Source of the DNA: CAVRAW01 sp963716135
Lineage (GTDB): Bacteria > Planctomycetota > Planctomycetia > Pirellulales > JADZDJ01
Length of the DNA: 64,000 bases
Assembly: GCA_963716135.1 (NCBI GenBank)
Contig: OY970289.1
Span: 2,914,001-2,978,000, forward strand
Direction of reading: 5' to 3'
Part shown: piece by piece, positions 45,047-56,377 of the stretch
How the letters are laid out: each line of letters opens with the position of its first letter
Numbering within the stretch: the stretch's first letter is position 1
Translations under genes and position numbers: made by a program
The notes under the pieces: generated by a model
The model's input: only the letters and a program-made list of their open reading frames with translations
The model's database searches: none
What the model was told of the DNA's origin: nothing

Positions 45047-46763
45047 TCAGTAGTCGTAACTGAACCGGATGCCCAACGCCTGAATATCCCCTGCCGGCAC
45101 CTGCCTCACCGTGCCGCGGCTCGTGAAATCGTAGTTCAACTGCATCCGAGCGTTGGGGTTCCAAATCCAATTCACGCCGAGCGTGAAACTGTCGAGGGAA
45201 CCTCCATTGATTCCGCCGGCATTCAGGTTGATCGCGTTGTAGCGCGCGAGCACCTGCCAAGCGCCCCACCCATTGCAGCAACCGTCGCAGGTCCGCACGC
45301 AGTAGGCGTTCTCGTAAGGAATCACCCGATCGAACACCGCCCGGCGCCGATCGTACACATCGTGTTCGCCGGTCAAGAAGTATCCGCACTGGATATAGCC
45401 GCCTTGGAAAAACAACGTGCCGCGGTCCACGGGCACCGGCGTGATCGGCTGCACGACGCCTTCGACCCACGTCCCGCACCACTCGCCCACGACGCTGAAC
45501 GATCCGACCACAAACGCCATCTCCGTGGAAATGATGTCTTGCAGCGAGGCTCCCATGCTGCCGGTGTCGGCATAAATGGGATTCAAAATACCCGGCGGCC
45601 CGCTGCGAATATCGCCGCGCACCCGGAGCCGATCCATATTCTCGTCCGCCCCGCGCACGCTTCCCGACACGCCGAAGTGCGCCACGTACCGCCCGTCGCT
45701 GGGCTCGTCGTAGTACGGGCACCATGTCAGTCGCGCTGTGCCGGCGTAATCGTTTCCCAAGCTGAAGCCGAAGTTATCGCTATTGCTGCCGAACATACCA
45801 ATGGCCCAGGTCATCGACTGCTCATCATTCCAGTTGAAGAAGTCAAAACCGGGCGTGTAGCCGCCGTTGAATGGGCCGAAAACGAAATCCTGCAGGTACG
45901 ATCGTTCCATGAACGGCAGTAGCGAATCGGTTTGCAGATGCTCAAAGCCGATCGGCTCTTTGAAATTGCCCGCGCGAAAATTGCCCACCACCGGCAACTG
46001 GCTCCAATTGATGTACATTTCGTTGAACGACGGATTCGTATTCGCCGGCGATTGCACGTTGATCGTTCCGGCCGGCGTCACGAAATTCGCAAAATCGACT
46101 TGCACTACCCAATCGAACACTTCGTACATCGTGCCATCCACGCGCAGCCTGAGGCGGCGGATGTCCAGCGAATCGGGCTGCGAGCTGTTCGTTGCGCCTG
46201 GGCCGATGCCGCCGACCGACGTGCCGCGCAACAGCGCCGGATCGTTGTCGAACAGCGCGACGTCGAACTGCGTCACCCCGCCGACGTGCACGCGGAAATC
46301 TCGATTGGCCGATTGAAGTTGGAAGCCGTTGCGCCAACTGGCCGACATTTTCAAGTCGCTGCCCACTTCGTAGGCTTTCGGTTCGGCCTCGGCGTCGAGT
46401 CGCTTTTCCAAGGCGGTAATGCGATCCTGCAGTTCGAACACCGCCGGGCTTGCCGGCGCGACGACATTGGCGCCGGTTTGCAGAATGGAAGACGATGGCG
46501 CCGGAAGAATCGAATCGCCGATCGGCGTTTGCGGCGTTTGCACTGCGTTTTGCAGCGTACCCAATTGATCGCGAAGTTGACGAATCTCCGCTTCCTGCTC
46601 GCGCAAGCGGAGTTCGATCGCCTGCAGATCGAGCGTGGGAATCGGGTTCAGATTGGTTGCCGCTGCCGTGGCCGCCGGCGGCGCCTGCGCACGCCGAGCG
46701 ATGTGCAGAGATAGCCACGAGGGCAATCACGATGATTGTCCACTTGCAGAAGCGACTCGTCAC
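45047..46763 (-). CDS. outer-membrane porin, OprO/OprP-like
   Basis: About 571 residues after repair. The signal peptide MTSRFCKWTIIVIALVAISAH is in one frame and the rest in the next; a single base loss near 46690 joins them at RSA-QAPPAATAA. A coiled coil (LDLQAIELRLREQEAEIRQLRDQLGTLQNAV) follows, as in planctomycete porins with a periplasmic helix. The barrel has LRLRVDGTMYEVFDWVVQVDFAN, YINWSQLPVVGNFRAGNFKEPIGFEHL (the phosphate-selective porin signature), and ends LGIRFSYDY with a terminal aromatic. Substrate uncertain. Confidence 0.87.
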
Positions 46764-47357
46764 GGATCGTTCCTTTCGACCTGAGATGCGGGTGCAGGAT
46801 GGCCGGCGCGCTACCGGCTCCTGTTGTCAGGTCGCCCACGAAATCGCTGCGCAGGAATAGTTTGCCCGAGCGATATAACTTTCTTCGTCCGCACATCGAG
46901 AAAAGCCGAGAAAGTAGCCGCTAATCGGCAGGGTCGACGCATATTTCCCAGCTTGCCGCTCGACTGTAAAGCGATTTTTCCACGATGGCGGCTCGTGACC
47001 GCAGAATCTTTCGTGGATTGCCCAATTTGTTGACCTCCTCCAAGCGGGGTGTTAGAATCCGGCACTTCAGAAATCGATTCACACCATTTCTGATTCACCC
47101 ACTTCTCAATCCTTCGCTGGGCTCATTTGCTAGTGAATTGCTAGGTGCCGCCGAGCTTTGTAGTCCCCCGGATTTAGTCCGCAGGATTACGACGCCTTCT
47201 TCCATGCGGCACCGCTGGTTTGACCAGTGACAGGTTAACCCCCGCTGCGATTTTGCGCAGTGGATGTCGGCCAGTGGTGGCCGCAACTGCTAGTCGAGCA
47301 ATTCGTTTCACACGTCGGCGTCAGGTTTCGATCCCGGCCTCGAATTCAATCCCGCAC
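46764..47357. other. intergenic, promoter region of the nuclease gene
   Basis: About 590 bases between divergent genes. Only the promoter at 47030-47058 stands out; short ORFs here look like noise. A 290-base untranslated leader would follow that promoter. Confidence 0.4.
47030..47058 (+). promoter_or_regulatory. sigma-70 type promoter
   Basis: -35 TTGACC, 17-base spacer, -10 TAGAAT: five of six bases match consensus at each box. It points toward the nuclease gene. Confidence 0.6.
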
Positions 47358-48419
47358 ATGCCCATCCGATATTGCGTACTCGCTTCAACGCTTCTGGTCT
47401 GTTCAACAGCCCAATTCGTTCGGGCTGGCACATTCATCGATCGTGTTTCGTCGACCGACTTGCGAATCATGTCGTGGAATGTGGATTACGATCACATTTT
47501 CCCCGCGGTCGACGCCACCCGCGCGGCAAAGTTTGTGCGCGTGTTCAATGCCGTATCGCCCGACGTCCTTTGCCTTCAGGAAATCTACAACCACTCGCAA
47601 AGCCAATTGAAAACGCTGATGGATTCAGTCCAGCCGCTGGGAACGCCCGACGGATGGTACGTGTACGTAGACACCAACGGCGGGAACGCAATTGTGAGTA
47701 AATACAGTCTATCGTTGCAGCAGGACAATCCTGTGGTGCATGGCTCTGGCAATTGCGGCATGGCGCTTATCGACTTGCCGAACGCTCAGTTTTCTCAAGA
47801 CTTGTACATGATGAACGTCCACTACAAGTGCTGCAATGGATTCGACACCCAACGCCAGTCAAGTTCTGATGGCATGGTGAACTGGATGCGCGACGCCCGC
47901 ACCGCCGGTGGCTCAATCACGTTGCCTACCGGCACGCCAATGATTGTGATGGGCGACCTGAACCTAGTGCAAAGCCCTCAGCCGTTGACCACGCTGTTAG
48001 ACGGCAATGTCCAGGACAATGTCACGTTCGGCGCCGACTCGGCGCCGGATTGGGACGGCTCGAACAATTCCGTGCTGACGCCATTTCACAACGTCACCGG
48101 ATCCGACACGTATACCTGGCGCAACGACGGTTCCTCGTTTGCGCCCAGCCGGCTCGATTTCATCACATATACCGACAGCGTGCTCAATTCGACGCACAGC
48201 TTCATTCTGAACACGACGACGATGACGGCCGGCGATCTTACCGCCACGGGTCTGCAGTTGCTGGATTCCTGCTTCGACAACATTGGTTCCGAATTCGACC
48301 ATCTGCCTCTGGTGGCCGATTTCACCGTGGTGCCGGAGCCCCAGTCGTGGCTGCTGTTCGGCGCCGGCTTGCTGCTGTTGCGCCGTTCCGCCCGCCGTTT
48401 TAGAGCCTCTGCCGCATGA
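47358..48419 (+). CDS. PEP-CTERM endonuclease/exonuclease/phosphatase-family protein
   Basis: 353 residues from the ATG at 47358. Signal peptide MPIRYCVLASTLLVCSTAQFVRAG. The EEP catalytic set is complete: RIMSWNVDYD, CLQEIYNHS (metal Glu), MMNVHYKC, VMGDLNLVQ (Asp, Asn), RLDFITYT and SEFDHLPLVADF (Asp-His). The C-terminus VPEPQSWLLFGAGLLLLRR is a PEP-CTERM sorting tail for an exosortase not present in the window. It is likely a surface-exposed phosphodiesterase, nuclease or sphingomyelinase-like enzyme; the substrate is unknown. Confidence 0.88.
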   Translation: MPIRYCVLASTLLVCSTAQFVRAGTFIDRVSSTDLRIMSWNVDYDHIFPAVDATRAAKFVRVFNAVSPDVLCLQEIYNHSQSQLKTLMDSVQPLGTPDGWYVYVDTNGGNAIVSKYSLSLQQDNPVVHGSGNCGMALIDLPNAQFSQDLYMMNVHYKCCNGFDTQRQSSSDGMVNWMRDARTAGGSITLPTGTPMIVMGDLNLVQSPQPLTTLLDGNVQDNVTFGADSAPDWDGSNNSVLTPFHNVTGSDTYTWRNDGSSFAPSRLDFITYTDSVLNSTHSFILNTTTMTAGDLTATGLQLLDSCFDNIGSEFDHLPLVADFTVVPEPQSWLLFGAGLLLLRRSARRFRASAA

Positions 48420-48426
48420 GCGGCGG

Positions 48427-49266
48427 TCATTCGATTTCTTCCGGCTTGGGCGGCTGATAGAAGCGCGCCAAATCGATGCCCCCCTTCTGTTCTTCTTCCA
48501 TGAGCCTCATCCGCGCTTCCAGCCGATCCATGCGACGCGCTAGCGCCGGCAAAATTTCCGGCGACTGATCGCGCGGCTCCAAACGCGGCACTTCAGGATA
48601 ACCCAATTGCCGATGCAACGCGGCAAACAAGAGCAGGGGGTCTTTCTTGCGGTTGGCCAGCGCGATGCGCCCCTCTTTCTGACCGAACAGCATCGGCTTG
48701 TCGGTAATTGCCTCGTCGCGCCCTTGCCGCCGGCAGTCGATCGGATATTGCTCGCTGCGCACATAGATCAAATCCGCTAAATCCTTCAGTCCCACCTGAC
48801 GACGCACCGTGAGTATCCATTCCTTCCAGGCGTCGTCGAAAATCGGATCGCCGGCCATGGCGTCCAGCCCGCGGTCGTATTTCAGCCGATTCCGGCACAG
48901 CGCCTCGAACTGGTACAAAAAGATCGCCTGCGGCGTGGGTGTGCCGGCGCGATATTCCGCCTCGCGCTCCAGTATCTTCAGCGCCACGGCAAAATCGAAT
49001 TTGCTGCGCGGATCTTCCGACTCCGCGATCACGTAAGTTTGAAACGGCGTGAAATAGTGCGGCAGCTTCGCCATCGCCGGCGAGAACATGCCGGTCAATT
49101 TCAACTCGCCGGCCATGTAATCCATCGCCATCGGCAAGTTCGTGGTGGCCAATATTTCTTCTTTGATCCACTTCAGCAAATCCTGGGTGGCCATGTTCTG
49201 CCGAAGACGCTCCCCCAGCGCATGGAACAGATATGCCTGTTCGATATATTCCTCACGGTCCAGCAT
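48427..49266 (-). CDS. conserved hypothetical protein
   Basis: 279 residues, cytoplasmic, no signal peptide or membrane helix. It opens MLDREEYIEQAYLFHALGERLRQNMATQDLLKWIKEEILATTNLPMAMDY, is rich in helices throughout, and ends with a coiled coil RRMDRLEARMRLMEEEQK. It reads as a well-conserved protein (ordered composition, no frame break), but no domain is recognised. It ends 7 bases from the nuclease gene (tail to tail). Confidence 0.7.
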   Translation of the reverse strand: MLDREEYIEQAYLFHALGERLRQNMATQDLLKWIKEEILATTNLPMAMDYMAGELKLTGMFSPAMAKLPHYFTPFQTYVIAESEDPRSKFDFAVALKILEREAEYRAGTPTPQAIFLYQFEALCRNRLKYDRGLDAMAGDPIFDDAWKEWILTVRRQVGLKDLADLIYVRSEQYPIDCRRQGRDEAITDKPMLFGQKEGRIALANRKKDPLLLFAALHRQLGYPEVPRLEPRDQSPEILPALARRMDRLEARMRLMEEEQKGGIDLARFYQPPKPEEIE

Positions 49267-49376
49267 GGTTTAATTGCCTGGGGCTAGTGAATCGCGGCTG
49301 GCGACCCGCGAGCAAATGGCAGAGAATAGCGGATCGCCTATAATATTATGCATACCATGCAAGCCGCGAGATACAG

Positions 49377-49457
49377 AGTGAGTAAGTGAGTAGGTGAGTA
49401 CGTATACTTGTAATCCAAGCTGAATTCTTACCTACTCACTTCCTCACCTACTCACTC
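49377..49457. repeat. GAGTGAGTAAGTGAG inverted repeat
   Basis: The purine arm 49377-49401 (GAGTGAGTAAGTGAGTAGGT) is answered by a pyrimidine arm at 49429-49457 (TACCTACTCACTTCCTCACC), each made of 4-8 base tandem GTGA units. It forms an imperfect 25-bp hairpin directly before ribBA, ending 8 bases upstream of its ATG. Confidence 0.75.
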
Positions 49458-49464
49458 CTTCCAC

Positions 49465-50678
49465 ATGCCCACACGATTCTCCTCCATCGATGATGCCATT
49501 GCCGCCATCCGCCGCGGACAAGTGGTCGTTGTCGTCGATGCCGAAGACCGGGAAAACGAAGGCGATTTCATCTGCGCCGCCGAAAAGGCCACGCCGGAAA
49601 TCGTCAACTTCATGATTCGCGAAGGGCGCGGGCAACTTTGCATGCCCATTCTGCCGGAGTTGGCCGAAAGGCTCAAGCTGCCGCAAATGTGCGAATCGAA
49701 TTCGGCCCCCTTGGGCACCGCCTTTACGGTGCCGATCGATCATCGCACCTCGCGCACCGGAATCACTGCCCAGGAACGAGCCACGACAATTCAGGCCGTT
49801 CTCAATCCGGCTAGCAAACCGAACGATTTCGTTCGCCCGGGGCATTTGTTCCCGCTGGTAGCCAAAGAGGGCGGCGTGTTGCGCCGCGCCGGCCACACCG
49901 AAGCCGCCGTCGATTTGGCCCGCCTGGCTGAATTAACTCCCGCCGGCGTGCTTTGTGAAATCCTTAATGATGAAGGTGACCGCGCCGGCCGCGAATACCT
50001 GTTCGCCCTGGCCGCCAAGTACGATCTTCACGTTGTCACCATCGAAGAGTTGATCCGCTACCGCCGGGTGCGCGAAAAATTGGTCTATCGGATCGCTGAG
50101 GCCGATTTGCCCACCAGCTACGGCCACTTCAAGCTGATCGCCTTCGGCGTCAAGTACGAGCCGCAGCAGCCGATCGCGCTGGTGATGGGTGATCTGACGA
50201 AAACCGTCGCACCGCTGGTGCGCCTGCATTCCTCCTGCTTCACCGGCGATCTGTTGGATTCACTCCGCTGCGATTGCGGCGATCAACTGCACATGGCGCT
50301 GTGCGCATTGGCCAGGAAGGCGCCGGCGTGCTGGTCTACCTGCCGCAGGAAGGCCGTGGCATCGGCCTGATTGAAAAAATCAAAGCCTATCAATTGCAGG
50401 ATCAAGGACTCGACACCGTTGAAGCCAATCTTGCGCTGGGATACAAGGCCGACGTCCGCGACTACGGCGTCGGCATTCAGTTGCTCAAGGACCTGGGCCT
50501 GTCGAAAGTCCGCCTGCTCACGAACAATCCCAAGAAAACCGACGCCTTCATCTACGGCGGCTTCGACCTGCAGGTCGTCGACCAGGTCCCCATCCTGCCG
50601 CCTGTCCACGAATACAACGCTCGTTACATCGCCACCAAACGCGATAAACTCGGCCACCGCCTGCCGGGCGAACCGTGA
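49465..50678 (+). CDS. ribBA: bifunctional DHBP synthase / GTP cyclohydrolase II
   Basis: About 404 residues after repair; catalyses the two entry steps of riboflavin synthesis. RibB part: VVVVDAEDRENEGDFICAAE, DHRTSRTGITAQERATTI and RPGHLFPLVAKEGGVLRRAGHTEAAVDL. RibA part: zinc site SSCFTGDLLDSLRCDCGDQLH, then VYLPQEGRGIGLIEKIKAYQLQD, DYGVGIQLL and RLLTNNPKK. A one-base loss near 50296 breaks the frame at QLHMA; the next frame continues AVRIGQEGAGVLVYLP. Confidence 0.95.
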
Positions 50679-50785
50679 ACTAACTCGACCAATCGAGCAT
50701 AATAAAGGTGTCGCCAGACTTTCAGGTCGTCCCGCCGCCGTACCGACGCCGCAGTCACAGCTAGCCAGAGGTCAGTTAATCCAAC

Positions 50786-53150
50786 ATGGAAAGCCCTTCG
50801 CCCACTGCCGCCGTAAACCTTCCATCGGCCTTGCGGCTGACGTCTGACTCTTCGCGGTTCCTGGCGGGAACAGTGCTGATCGCGGTTGTTGTATTCGCTG
50901 CTTATCTGTCGGCTATCGGCGGTGGTTTTCTCTTTGACGACGATGTATTGCTCACCGAGAACCCGTTCGTCAGAGCTCCCGGCGGCTTGATAAGTTGTTG
51001 GTTTACCACCCATCAGCCCGACTACGTCCCATTCACCGTTTCGACGTTTTGGCTGGAATGGCGACTCTGGGGAATGCACCCTGCGGGCTACCGCGTCACG
51101 AATCTGTTATTGCACATTCTCGCCTGCGTATTGCTCTGGATTCTGTTGCAAAAGCTCGACATTCCCGGCGGCTTTCTTGCGGCCCTGTTGTTTGCCGTCC
51201 ATCCGGTCAACGTGGAGAGCGTGGCCTGGATCGAGCAACGCAAAAACACCCTTTCGATGGTCTTGTTGTTGCTTTCGATCCTTTCATATCTGCGCCGAGC
51301 AGGGACGAGAGGCGATGGGCGACGGACGAAGGCTGGGGATGTGGTATTGGTTGAGCCTGCTTGCCTTTGCGCTATCCATGTTCAGCAAGGGCTCGGTCGC
51401 GGTGCTCCCGCTGATATTGTTGCTGATCGCGTGGTGGCAGCGGCGACGCATCAGCAAGGATGACCTTTTAAGAGTCGCTCCTTTCTTTCTTGTGTCAGCC
51501 ATCTTGACGCCCGTCATCATTTGGTTCGTGGGGCACGGTGCGCCGGTACGCGATATTTCCTTTGCGCAGCGTGTCGTCGGCGCTGGCGCCGTGATTTGGT
51601 TCTATCTCTGTAAAGCCATTGCCCCCATGAATCTTGTGTTTGTTTATCCACAATGGTACATCGATCCCCGCAGTTTCCTTTGGTGGCTACCTCTGCTGGC
51701 GACGTTTATTGTGACCGTCGCACTTGTGCGGCAACGACGCACCGCATGGGGCCGCGCCATGCTCTTCGGATGGGCAGTGTTCTGCGTTGCATTGCTGCCC
51801 GTATTGGGATTCAGCGATGCAGGCTACATGCGGTTCTCCCCGGTCGCGGACCATTATCAGTACATTGCTTTGGTAGGCGTCGTCGCGCTTGCCGCCGCCG
51901 CTTGGACTTTTTGGGAGCGCCGCGCTGGTGCGTCGCGGGCCGTATGGATCGTCGCTACGCTTGCGGTGCTTGTGCTGGCGTTATTGACGCAAGCGCAAAG
52001 CCGATTGTATGCCGATCCGATGTCCCTGTACGCCGCCGCGATTGTCCAAACGCCCGATAGCAGCATGCTTCGCAATAATCTGGCCGTCGAGCTTGCTAAG
52101 GCCGAGCGCTCGCAGGAGGCAATTGATCAGTATCGCCGCGCACTTCAACTCACGCCCGATTACGCGCTGGCACACTTCAATTTGGGAGAAACCTTGCTGC
52201 ACGTCGGTCGCCCGGAGGAAGCGGTCGAGCAATATGAACAAGCGCTGCACATCGATCCCCATCTTGCATCCGCCCATCAGAATTTGGCCAATGCGCTGTG
52301 CAAAACCGGCCGCATGAAGGAAGCGATCGAACATTACAAACAGGCATTGGAGCTTCGGCCGTCCTTCCCGGAGGCTCACTTCAATTTCGGAAATGCCTTG
52401 GTCGAGCAGCACCGGCTCGACGAAGCCATCGAACAATACGAATCTGGTCTGGGCTTCGATCCGGACAACGCCCAAGCGCATTACTACTTGGGCAACGCGT
52501 TTCGCGCGGCCAAGCGATACGCCGAGGCGGTTGAACAGTATCAACAGGCCCTCCGCCTGCGGCCTGATTATCCTGAGGCGCAAGCGGATTTGGTGGTGCT
52601 GATTTCTCATGGCACTCCTTCGGAAACGTCGCTGTCGGCCGCCCAAACAGCGGCGCAGTCAGCCCCGAATTCGTTCCAAGCGCATTACAATCTAGCCGTG
52701 GCCCAACTCAGTGCCGGAAAAGCACAACAGGCCATTGAAAATTTTCAAAGCGCGCTGGCCCTCAATCCTCAACAACCTGATGCACATCAGGGACTAGGCA
52801 CCGCGCTAGTGATGCTCGGACGGCCTGCCGAAGCGCTGGAGCATTTCCAGCAGGTGGTGCAGTCAAAGCCCAACGATGCCGAAGCCCACAACAATCTGGC
52901 CACCGCGTTAGCCTCTTTGGGTCGCCTATCGGAAGCGGCTGAGCACTATCAACAAGCTGTCCACCTCAAGCCAACGTACGTGGATGCCTGGACCAATTTG
53001 GTATTGGCGTACGATCACCTACACCAGACCGATCAGGCAGTCGCCACAGCCCGCAAACTCTTGGAGATTGCACGGTCCCAAGGTCAAACCGCGCTTGCCG
53101 AGAAAATTGAAGCCTATCTGGCGACACAGCGCAAGACGCCGTCGAAATAG
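50786..53150 (+). CDS. GT-C/TMTC-like membrane protein with TPR repeats, copy 1 (subfamily A)
   Basis: About 788 residues after repair. N-terminal membrane domain (about 25-400, some ten helices). GGGFLFDDDVLLTENPF carries the acidic pair expected in the first outer loop of GT-C enzymes; next LFAVHPVNVESVAWIEQRKNTLSMVLLLLSIL is a TMTC-like signature; RFSPVADHYQYIALVGVVALAA defines subfamily A. At least ten TPRs follow (for example SFPEAHFNFGNALVEQHRLDEAIEQYESGL). The frame breaks near 51310 (LSYLR); the next frame resumes EAMGDGRRLGMWYWLSLLAF. Protein O-mannosyltransferase activity is inference from fold and motifs. Confidence 0.8.
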
Positions 53151-53160
53151 CCGGGCGAGC

Positions 53161-55569
53161 ATGTCCCATCCGATAAATCCAAGCCAGGTGCGTAATACTG
53201 CCGATCTTGCGGCCGATCTGTCGGCAACCGGTGATTTTTCGACGCTGGCAAGATCTCTGCTAATCGCCGTCGCTGCATGCATCGTTTACTGGCCCTCGTT
53301 GCACGGGCGATTCATGCTGGACGACGGAATGTACGTGGCGCACAATCCGCTGATCGCCGCGCCGGATGGGCTCTTTCGGTTTTGGTTTACAACCGAGGCA
53401 CTCGATTACTATCCCGTCTCGAACACCACGCTCTGGATAGAGTGGCGACTGTGGGGGGCCAATCCCACCGGTTACCGCATCACCAACCTGCTCCTGCACA
53501 TCGCCACCTCATTAGTGCTTTGGAGGATCCTGTGCCGGCTTGCGATCCCGGGCGCCTTTTTGGCGACCCTCTTGTTTGTCGTGCATCCTGTGAATGTCGA
53601 AGCAGTGGCGTGGATCGCTCAACGTAAAGACATGACGGCCCTTTTTTTTGGACTGTTGTCGATCCTTTGGTTTGTGGCGCGGATGATGAGCGCGAAAAAG
53701 CTGCGGCCGAAGAAAGTCCGAACTTTGGCCTCGGCCGCTGGTATTTTCTCAGCCTTGCGGCGTTCGCGATGGCCATGCTCAGCAAGGGCTCCGTGGCATT
53801 GGCGCCGATGGTCATGTTGCTCATTGTGTGGTGGCGCCATCGCCGCGTCACGAGGCAGCAGTTCCTCGAATTGGTGCCGTTTTTTTGCGTCGCCGTCCTG
53901 ATGGCCATCATCAATGCCTGGTACCAAATGCAGGGCGACGTGCCGCACGCAAGTCCTCTTACTCGGTTGGCAGGCGCCGGAACTGTCGTGTGGTTTTACT
54001 TGTCGAAGGCACTGTTTCCCTTTCCGGTGTCGTTTAACTATCCGCAATGGCGCATTGCCACCAACGACGTGCGCTGGTGGTTGCCCTTGTGCGCCGCCGT
54101 CGCAGTGACTGCCACGCTCATCTACCGGCAGAAATCTCCCAACGCTCGATGGAGTCGTAGTCTCCTGTTCGGCTGGGGCTTCTATGGCTTAGCCTTGATT
54201 CCAGTGATGGGGTTTGCCGAAGTCGGAGGCATGAAGATCTCATTGGTCGCTGACCATTATCTGCACTTTGCGATCATTGGAGTTGTGGCGTTGGTCGCAG
54301 CCGGTTGGAGCTACTGGCGCGATCACGTCGCCGCCACTTTTCGGCAGGCGACCAATTTAACTGCGATCGTCGTCGTGGCGATTCTTGCGGTGCTCGGTTG
54401 GCGACAAAGTCGACTCTTCGGTTCGCCGGTCGATCTGTACGAAGCTACGCTCGCGCTGAATCACGATCCCTACGCGGGAACGTTTCTGCACAACAATATC
54501 GCCATCGAATTGGCCGACATGGGGCGACTCGATGAAGCCATTCAACAGTTTCAATCTGCATTGACGCTGACGCCCGAATTTGCGATGTCGCGCGTGCGTT
54601 TGGGCGAAGCGCTTCTTCAGGCGGGACGCCCCCAGCAGGCGATTGAACAACTCCAACGGGCTCTTCAGGATCTGCCGAATTTTGCAGCCGCCCAAAATAC
54701 TCTTGGTGTTGCACTCCGCAGAACGGGTCGTACGCAGGAAGCGATCGAACATTTCCAGCGGGCATTGGAGTTGAGGCCGTCGTATCCAGAAGCGCATTTC
54801 AATCTCGGAAATGCCTTGGTCGAGGATCGCCAACTCGATGCCGCCATTAAACATTACCAAGAGGGCCTGCAGTTGGCTCCGGACAATGCCCAAGCTCACT
54901 GCCAATTGGCCAATGCGCTGCGCGACGCCGGAAGATCGCCCGAAGCAATGCAACACTATCAGGAGGCATTGCGTTTGCAGCCCGATTATCCAGAGGCCCA
55001 GACCAATCTACTGGTTCTCATGTCTCGCGGCGCGCCTTCAGCATTATCGCTGTCGATTCTCGAAAAGGCCGCACATGCCTCCCCCAATTCCTTTGAAGCG
55101 GTCTACAGTCTGGCCCTTGCCCAACTTAGCGCAGGAAACACATGGCAGGCGAAAGAAAACTTTGAACTGCGCGCTATCTTTGAAGCCCGATTTTGCCGAT
55201 GCCCACCAGATGCTCGGCTCCACATTGATCCTGCTTGGCCGACCCGCGGATGCGCTGGACCAGTTTCAACAAGTCGTGCGACTGAAGCCGGATGATCCGT
55301 TAGCCCATAACAACCTTGCCACCGCTTTGGCCAACTTGGACCGAATGTCCGAAGCGGTGGATCACTATCGGGAGGCTCTTCGGCTTAAGCCGACGTATCT
55401 GGAAGCCTGGAACAATCTGCTCTTGGCGTACGATCATTTACATCGTACGAAGGAGGCCATCGCCGCCGCACAAAAGCTTGTGGAACTGGCGCGATCCCAA
55501 GGCCAGACGGAGCTGGCCGAGAAAATTGAAGCCTGGCTGGCCGCCCAGCATGCAGCAGCGGAGAAATAG
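53161..55569 (+). CDS. GT-C/TMTC-like membrane protein with TPR repeats, copy 2 (subfamily A)
   Basis: About 803 residues after repair, starting 10 bases after copy 1 and clearly its duplicate: HGRFMLDDGMYVAHNPLIAAPDGLFRFWFTT aligns with the copy 1 opening, and LLFVVHPVNVEAVAWIAQRKDMTAL with its second signature; KISLVADHYLHFAIIGVVALVA marks subfamily A. About ten TPRs follow. Two one-base losses: near 53683 (WFVAR, resuming DDEREKAAAEESPN) and near 55164 (KENFE, resuming ALSLKPDFADAHQML). The C-terminus LARSQGQTELAEKIEAWLAAQ matches copy 1. Confidence 0.8.
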
Positions 55570-55591
55570 CCCCTTGCCGCCACGTTGAACT

Positions 55592-56377
55592 TCAGTTGCG
55601 GTTGTCGGGCTTAGACTCCACGGCCGTTTGATTGGCCAACGTGTCCTCGGCTTCTCTTCGGACTCTGTTCAGTTCCGTGTTGTGCGGGTCGTTTGGCCGC
55701 ATCAATTCGACCGCTTTGTCGTACCAAATTCGCGCTTCGCGCGAGTGTCCAAGTCGTTGATGCGCCATTGCCAGGAAGAAGCAGTCAAAACAATTCCGGC
55801 CGCCGTTGGCTTTGGCGGATCGGTCGAGCCAATCGATCGTCTCTTGCCACCTTCCGGCCCGATACGAGGCGACGCCCAAAGTGTTGAGGATTCCGGCGCG
55901 ATTAGGTTGCAGCTCGATCGCCTTCTGCGCAAGCTCAATTGCTCGCAGCGGATCGCGTACCCTTTCAGCGCGCGTCGTGGCGAATAGCCAGGCAAGATTG
56001 TTGTACGCCTCGGCATACTGAGGATTGATTTGCAGTGCAAGCTGGTAATGTTGGACCGCTTCCTCCGGATGCTCTGACGAAAGTGCATTGCCCAAGTTGT
56101 ACTGAATCTCAGCGATGTTCGGATTTTCTAGCAGGGCCTCTTCTAAATGCTGGATCGCTTCCTCCGGCCGCCCCGCCTCGCGCAATGCGCGGGCCAAATT
56201 GTTGTGCGCAATCGGATCGTTTGGTTGATGGACCAAATTATCCTGCCAAAGAGTCAGTTCATCGTGATACGCCGCCAGTCGCTGAATGCTGACGACGCTC
56301 AGGATCACTGCCAGCAGCAAGGCGGCCAGCGCAGCCAGTGCTTCCGATCTCCGTAGATGTGATTGATGCTTGTGCAT
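55592..56377 (-). CDS. TPR protein, truncated relative of the GT-C/TPR family
   Basis: 261 residues; the ATG at 56377 is 15 bases after the stop of the upstream paralogue. It begins at a point equal to the last membrane helix of subfamily B (LAALLLAVILSVVSIQRLAAYHDELTLWQDNLVHQPND), followed by about five TPRs (IAHNNLARALREAGRPEEAIQHLEEAL and so on). The C-terminus differs from all paralogues: GRNCFDCFFLAMAHQRLGHSREARIWYDKAVELMR resembles TPR ends seen in other planctomycete proteins. Either a TPR adaptor anchored by one helix, or a relic that lost its catalytic domain. Confidence 0.75.
   Translation of the reverse strand: MHKHQSHLRRSEALAALAALLLAVILSVVSIQRLAAYHDELTLWQDNLVHQPNDPIAHNNLARALREAGRPEEAIQHLEEALLENPNIAEIQYNLGNALSSEHPEEAVQHYQLALQINPQYAEAYNNLAWLFATTRAERVRDPLRAIELAQKAIELQPNRAGILNTLGVASYRAGRWQETIDWLDRSAKANGGRNCFDCFFLAMAHQRLGHSREARIWYDKAVELMRPNDPHNTELNRVRREAEDTLANQTAVESKPDNRN

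Noticed and set aside
49465..50678. programmed ribosomal frameshifting in ribBA, mutS or pheS
   Set aside because: No slippery heptamer or downstream pseudoknot is seen at the breaks, these genes are not known to use recoding, and the same kind of break recurs across many unrelated genes in the window.
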